The notes under the pieces: model-generated
Seen by the model: only the letters and a program-made list of their open reading frames with translations
Told to the model about the DNA's origin: nothing
Database searches by the model: none
DNA from: Patescibacteria group bacterium
GTDB lineage: Bacteria; Patescibacteriota; Minisyncoccia; Phycocordibacterales; XYD1-FULL-46-19
Assembly: GCA_030917625.1 (NCBI GenBank)
Contig: JAUPUJ010000027.1
Location: 1 to 7,867, forward strand
DNA length: 7,867 bases
Reading direction: 5' to 3'
Made by a program: the position numbers and the translations under genes
In this document: in pieces, positions 4,718 through 7,867 of the stretch
How positions within the stretch are numbered: the stretch's first letter is position 1
Layout of the letters: every line of letters starts with the position of its first letter

Positions 4718-5425
4718 ATGTCAAAATTATTTATGTTACTTCAAGAATGGAGCGATGTTCTCGCTCAATCGTTCAGAGATTTGTGGATAGATATTATTTC
4801 TTATACACCAAATATTTTAATCTCGATCATCATTTTTATGGTTGGTTGGGTGTTCGCTAGTCTATTAGGTAAATGGATATCTACTCTGATTCGGACTGTG
4901 AAAGTTGATGATGTTCTGCAAAGTATTGGGATTCAAGATTTAGTTAATAGAGCTGGTTATCGCTTGGATGCCGGTGCTTTTATTGGGGCAATGGTTAAAC
5001 TTTTTATCATTGTAGTTTTCTTAATTGCCGCGCTCGATGTTTTAGGTTTGGAACAAATAAATCAGTTTTTAAATGTAGTGATTATTAACTACATTCCTAA
5101 TGTTATTGCGGTTGCGATAATCTTATTATTGGCAGCGGTGATTGGAGATATTTTAAAGAATCTTGTCACAGGTTCTGCTAAAGCAGCTGGAGTGGTGTAT
5201 GCAGAATTGTTGGGTGGAATTGTAAAATGGTCCTTGTGGGTTTTCGCTATTTTAGCCGCTTTTAATCAGCTTAATATTGGGGCTGTTTTTGCTCAAACTT
5301 TATTTACTGGTTTGGTGGCCATGTTAGCTCTCGCTGGTGGCCTTGCTTTTGGTTTAGGAGGACGTGATGCCGCTTCTCGTTATTTGGAAAAATTAGCTCA
5401 AGATATTTCAGAAAAGAAAAGCTAA
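4718..5425 (+). CDS. MscS-related TM-helix (CmpX-like) membrane protein, possible mechanosensitive channel
   Basis: 235 aa with about five hydrophobic segments: 29-51 (YTPNILISIIIFMVGWVFASLLG), 88-107, 125-147 (YIPNVIAVAIILLLAAVIGDIL), 166-184 and 192-213. The two YTPN/YIPN-led helices followed by conserved Gly/Ala/Asp are the hallmark of the conserved TM-helix repeat (Pfam TM_helix, PF05552) of CmpX-like small-conductance channel relatives. The end GLVAMLALAGGLAFGLGGRDAASRYLEKL resembles the pore-lining Gly/Ala-rich helix of MscS. The soluble beta domain of true MscS is absent, so channel activity is a family inference. It likely acts in osmotic protection at the inner membrane. It is transcribed alone from the extended -10 promoter upstream and ended by the hairpin at 5483-5511. 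The leader has no clear Shine-Dalgarno. Confidence 0.85.
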   Translation: MSKLFMLLQEWSDVLAQSFRDLWIDIISYTPNILISIIIFMVGWVFASLLGKWISTLIRTVKVDDVLQSIGIQDLVNRAGYRLDAGAFIGAMVKLFIIVVFLIAALDVLGLEQINQFLNVVIINYIPNVIAVAIILLLAAVIGDILKNLVTGSAKAAGVVYAELLGGIVKWSLWVFAILAAFNQLNIGAVFAQTLFTGLVAMLALAGGLAFGLGGRDAASRYLEKLAQDISEKKS

Positions 5426-5462
5426 TTTAAGCTACGATTGGGCTCTATAATTTGTGTCATTT

Positions 5463-5511
5463 TAGACTGTTTTTAGTCTAGTCAAAACCACCTATTTAAT
5501 GGGTGGTTTTG
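5463..5511 (+). terminator. Terminator after the MscS-related gene, preceded by a small hairpin
   Basis: CAAAACCACC (5483-5492) pairs with GGTGGTTTTG (5502-5511), 10 bp, loop about 9 nt. The T-run is inside the right arm, followed by a weak GCTTTGG tail. The symmetry (A-run left, T-run right) suits both directions. Just before it lies hairpin TAGACT-GTTTT-AGTCTA (5463-5479). Confidence 0.7.
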
Positions 5512-5538
5512 CTTTGGGGTAATTTCCTTGATTGGGGG

Positions 5539-5566
5539 TTGACTCCTACTGTCTTTTGTATATAAT
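5539..5566 (+). promoter_or_regulatory. Strong sigma70-type promoter upstream of 23S rRNA
   Basis: TTGACT (5539-5544), 16-nt spacer, TATAAT (5561-5566): one of the best -35/-10 pairs in the window. Transcription would start about 5573. It is the only strong promoter between the MscS-related gene and 23S and so is the natural rRNA promoter, but an intrinsic terminator lies in between (5649-5674). Confidence 0.75.
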
Positions 5567-5572
5567 AGGCTA

Positions 5573-5674
5573 CATCAGATATGTTGAATAAATTAAACCA
5601 AAAAAGAGGGCGTACTAGCTAGCTTGTATTTAGATTGTGCTTGCTACTACCGCCTGACAGGCGGTTTATTTTTT
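5573..5674 (+). ncRNA. Candidate ~100-nt small RNA or attenuated rRNA leader
   Basis: Bounded by the promoter at 5539-5566 and the intrinsic terminator at 5649-5674. It contains only a 13-codon ORF (5581-5622, MLNKLNQKRGRTS) without a ribosome site, so a peptide is not supported. No known RNA family was recognised. It could be a free small RNA or the first part of the 23S leader. Confidence 0.35.
5649..5674 (+). terminator. Intrinsic terminator between promoter and boxA
   Basis: ACCGCC (5649-5654), loop TGACA, GGCGGT (5660-5665), then TTATTTTTT (5666-5674): GC-rich stem plus U-tract. The arms are in fact symmetric over 8 bp with a one-base centre. It sits 12 nt before boxA. Confidence 0.8.
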
Positions 5675-5934
5675 ACAGGAACGATAGACTCTTTGACAAC
5701 TAAATCCTGCCACGATAGCAGTCCATAAATGTCTCTTGAGTAAAGAGAGATGTTGGACACATTTTTTCAGAATGTGTTTTATAGGGGTCTTTTTGTTATC
5801 GGAGGCAGATGGTAGAAATATTCCATTGCAATTTTTGCAAAAATTAATGCAATCACATTAAAAAAACGTTTGTTGAAGAAGAAGTTTGTTTGTAAGTAAA
5901 TATTAAATAAAAATGGTTTCTTAATTTCCTAATA
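5675..5934 (+). other. AT-rich 23S rRNA leader with several hairpins
   Basis: No protein gene was found. After boxA come a hairpin TCTCTT-GAGTA-AAGAGA (5732-5748) inside GTCC/GGAC (5721-5724 with 5755-5758), and then ACACATT/AATGTGT (5757-5763 with 5771-5777) followed by TTTTATA. A 16-nt perfect palindrome follows at 5830-5845, then an A-rich stretch. These probably belong to pre-23S processing and antitermination, but the assignment is inferred from position. Confidence 0.5.
5687..5699 (+). promoter_or_regulatory. boxA antitermination element of the rRNA transcript
   Basis: GACTCTTTGACAA matches the E. coli rrn boxA TGCTCTTTAACAA at 10 of 13 positions, including the CTCTTT core. NusB/NusE bind this RNA to make polymerase resist termination on rRNA. 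Its position in a leader about 240 nt before 23S fits. A TTGACA is embedded (5693-5698), but a matching -10 is poor (TAGCAG, 5716-5721). Confidence 0.65.
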
Positions 5935-5945
5935 GGAAATTAAGA
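5919..5945 (+). other. Hairpin at the 5' end of 23S rRNA
   Basis: TCTTAATTTCC (5919-5929) pairs perfectly with GGAAATTAAGA (5935-5945), 11 bp, loop TAATA. The right arm is the expected mature 5' end of 23S, which normally pairs with the 3' end of the molecule (helix 1). The hairpin may be a processing signal. Confidence 0.6.
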
Positions 5946-6150
5946 GCATATGGTGGATGCCTAGACACAAAGTGGCGATGAAGGACGCGGCTTGGCGGCG
6001 AAATGCTTCGGGGAGATGCCTAGCAATCTTTGATCCGGAGATATCCGAATGGGGAAACCCCACGAAGTAAAGCTTCGTGACCTATCTTAGGATAGGAGCG
6101 TACCTGGGGAAGTGAAACATCTCAGTACCCAGAGGAAAAGAAACCAATGT

Positions 6151-6202
6151 GAACTTTCTAGTTTGGAGGCAGAAAGCTTTTAGCTTCCAAACTAAAAAGT
6201 TC
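6151..6202 (+). other. Extra hairpin inserted in 23S domain I
   Basis: Between positions equivalent to E. coli about 226 and 232 the RNA carries about 55 extra nt forming one near-perfect hairpin. GAACTTT (6151-6157) pairs with AAAGTTC (6196-6202), then a C-A mismatch, then TAGTTTGGAGGC (6159-6170) pairs with GCTTCCAAACTA (6183-6194). The loop is 12 nt. E. coli and, from memory, B. subtilis lack it. Confidence 0.75.
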
Positions 6203-7090
6203 TTGGAATTCCCTAAGTAGCGGCGAGCGAAAAGGGAGCAGCCCAAACCCATAAGTTTACTTGTGGGGGTAATAAGACGTAAACGTAGATTTCTAGGAAA
6301 GTTACAAAATGTTTTGTTAGCTGAATCTGCTGGAAAGCAGAGCTATAGACGGTGACAGCCCGGTAAGCGAAAACAAAACATCTTTCTTGTTTACGATCTT
6401 GAGTACCTCGAGAAAAGAATACCTTGAGGGAATTAACCGGAACTAACCGGTAAGGCTAAATACACTTTGTGATCGATAGTGAAGAGTACCGTGAGGGAAA
6501 GGTGAAAAGCAGCCCGAAAGGGCGTTGAAATAGACCTGAAACCATATGCTTACAAGGAGTCGGAGCCTGCATCTTTTAGATGACGGGTGACGGCGTGCCT
6601 ATTGAAGAATGAGCCAACGAGTTTATGCTTATTGCAGACTAAGCCCTTATGGGGTGGAGTCTTAGGGAAACCGAGTGTTAATAGCGCGCAATATATGTAT
6701 TAGGCATAAGACCCGAAGCCAGGTGAGCTTGCCATGAGCAGGGTGAAGTCTCGAGAAATCGCGGCGGAGGCCCGAACCGGTTGGTCGTGCAATTCCATCG
6801 GATGACTTGTGGTAGGGAGTGAAAAGCTAATCGAACCTGGTAATAGCTGGTTCTCTCCGAAATAGCTTTAGGGCTAGCGTCATGTGATCCTTCTGGGGGT
6901 AGAGCACTGGAAGAGTTGAATAGGGGGAAACCTCGTCAACTCTATCAAACTCCGAATACCAGAAATTACAGCATGGCAGTTAGACTGTGGGCGCTAAGGT
7001 CCATTGGTCAAAAGGGAAACAGCCCAGACCTCAATCTAAGGTCCCTAAATCTACATTAAGTGCACTTAAGGAGGTGAAATTTCTCTGACA

Positions 7091-7148
7091 ATGAGGAGGT
7101 TGGCTTAGAAGCAGCCATCCTTTAAAGAAAGCGTAACAGCTCACTCAT
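7091..7148 (+). other. GTPase-associated centre of 23S rRNA
   Basis: Equivalent to E. coli 1051-1108: TGGCTTAGAAGCAGCC (7101-7116), TTTAAAGAAAGCGTAACAGC (7121-7140). The adenines matching A1067 (7107) and A1095 (7135), contacted by L11 and thiostrepton, are both A. The L10 and L7/L12 proteins coded in this window act beside this element. Confidence 0.9.
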
Positions 7149-7867
7149 TCAGAGATTTTGCGCCGCAGATAATCGGGGCTAAATGTAGTACCGAAGGTGA
7201 GGATGTCATTTCGATTCGTCGAAATGGCGTGGTAGGAGAGCGTTCCTCTCCGCGATGAAGCAGTGTTGTGAATCACTGTGGAGCGAGGGGAAGTGAGAAT
7301 GTTGGCACAAGTAACCGCAAGGCAGGTGAGATCCCTGCCCGCCGAAAGACCGAGGTTTCCTTGGCAATGATAATCAGCCAAGGGTTAGTCGGGCCTAAGT
7401 CGATGCCGAAAGGTGAAGACGATGGACACACGGTTAATATTCCGTGACTTCCATGTTATGCGAAGGGGGGACGGAGTGCAGTATGCTAAGCACATTATTG
7501 GATTTGTGTTTGTGCTATCAGGAAGGTCTGTAGGAAAATCCGCAGACTAGCTTTAAGGCAACTTCCAAGTAGTGCAGAAACCCTGCGGGCAACCAATGGG
7601 GATTTAGCAAAGCGCGCTTCCAAGAAAAGCCTCTAAGCTTAATAACGTGGAAACCGTACCGCAAACCAACACAGGTGGTCAAGTCGAGAAGACTAAGGCG
7701 AACGGGTGATTGCTCCTCAAGGAACTCGGCAAAAAAGCGGCCGTAAGTTTGCGATAAGGCCTTCCTAACCCCGCGCAAGCGGGACGGACGCAGCTAAAGA
7801 ATCCCTGGCGACTGTTTATCAAAAACACAGCTCCCTGCGAACTCGTAAGAGTATGTATAGGGGGTGA

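Larger units (their letters stand above)
5935..7867 (+). rRNA. rrl: 23S ribosomal RNA, 5' part (runs off window)
   Basis: Runs from about 5935 (GGAAATTAAG..ATATGGTGGATGCC; E. coli GGTTAAG..ACGGTGGATGCC) to the window edge, equal to about E. coli 1829, so roughly the last 1,075 nt are missing. Landmarks in order: GGGGAAACCC (6051), AGTAGCGGCGAGCGA (6216), GGTGACAGCC (6351), GTGAGGGAAAGG (6491), GGATGACTTGT (6800), TAGCTGGTTCTC (6844), GGGGGTAGAGCACTG (6895), the GTPase centre (about 7091-7148), GTTAATATTCC (7433), AAGCCTCTAAGC (7627), CTGTTTATCAAAAACACAG (7812). The helix region about 6240-6330 is longer than in E. coli but of the Bacillus type. A ~50-nt paired insertion is at 6151-6202. No long intron is visible. 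No 16S or tRNA precedes it in the window, so it is unlinked from 16S on that side. The exact 5' end is uncertain by about 5 nt. Confidence 0.97.

Noticed and set aside
5693..5721. TTGACA-17-TAGCAG as a second 23S promoter.
   Set aside because: The -10 is poor and the TTGACA is part of the boxA match; kept only as an alternative.
5809..5847. Eleven-codon ORF after GGAGG in the 23S leader.
   Set aside because: Only 3 nt between GGAGG and ATG, very short, and inside a probable rRNA leader with overlapping palindrome.
6240..6330. Extra length of 23S relative to E. coli at about 6240-6330.
   Set aside because: From memory Bacillus 23S has a similar longer version of this region, so it is normal variation and not an insertion.
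7145..7778. Minus-strand open frames at 7145-7381 and 7518-7778.
   Set aside because: They lie wholly antisense inside conserved 23S rRNA; open frames there are a by-product of rRNA sequence.
1..7867. CRISPR arrays, insertion sequences, tRNA genes and self-splicing introns.
   Set aside because: No spaced direct repeats, transposase motifs, cloverleaf pattern or long 23S interruption was seen on either strand.

Overview
The window looks like a chromosomal segment of a low-GC bacterium, most plausibly a Candidate Phyla Radiation (Patescibacteria, Parcubacteria-like) genome. The reasons are AT-rich coding DNA, genes that mostly lack a recognisable Shine-Dalgarno, exported PKD and lamin-tail-like proteins typical of that group, a compact rplJ-rplL pair cut off from rplK/rplA and rpoB, and a 23S rRNA with no 16S upstream in the window. 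No mobile element, CRISPR array or tRNA was seen. The lineage is inferred from gene content and was not tested by phylogeny.

Layout. Positions 15-152 (minus strand) hold a complete miniature transcription unit: extended -10, perfect Shine-Dalgarno, 18-codon ORF and strong terminator, all in a GC-rich island. Positions 209-2730 (plus) hold a three-gene cell-surface operon: a membrane-anchored Cys-containing lamin-tail-like protein, a secreted PKD/lamin-tail-like protein, and a 50-aa single-span membrane protein. Positions 2741-3905 are the rplJ-rplL operon with its own promoter, an L10-type autoregulatory leader with an attenuator, the L10 and L7/L12 genes and a very long hairpin terminator. 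Positions 3938-4596 encode a winged-helix protein with a degenerate nucleotidyltransferase-like domain. Positions 4647-5511 encode a MscS-related TM-helix membrane protein with its own promoter and terminator.

Positions 5512-5934 carry no protein gene. They hold a strong promoter, a ~100-nt transcript candidate closed by an intrinsic terminator, an rRNA-type boxA and an AT-rich, hairpin-rich leader. From about 5935 to the window end is the 5' two-thirds of a 23S rRNA gene (to about E. coli position 1829), with a ~50-nt paired insertion in domain I.

How it fits together. The L10 and L7/L12 proteins form the stalk that sits on the GTPase-associated RNA of 23S, which is also in the window (about 7091-7148). 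The leader before rplJ has the parts needed for feedback on that complex. Several promoters are of the extended -10 type (TGnTATAAT). The most interesting candidates for undescribed biology are the minus-strand mini-gene at the left edge, the terminator placed between the promoter and boxA of the 23S gene, and the hairpins at and inside the 23S 5' region.
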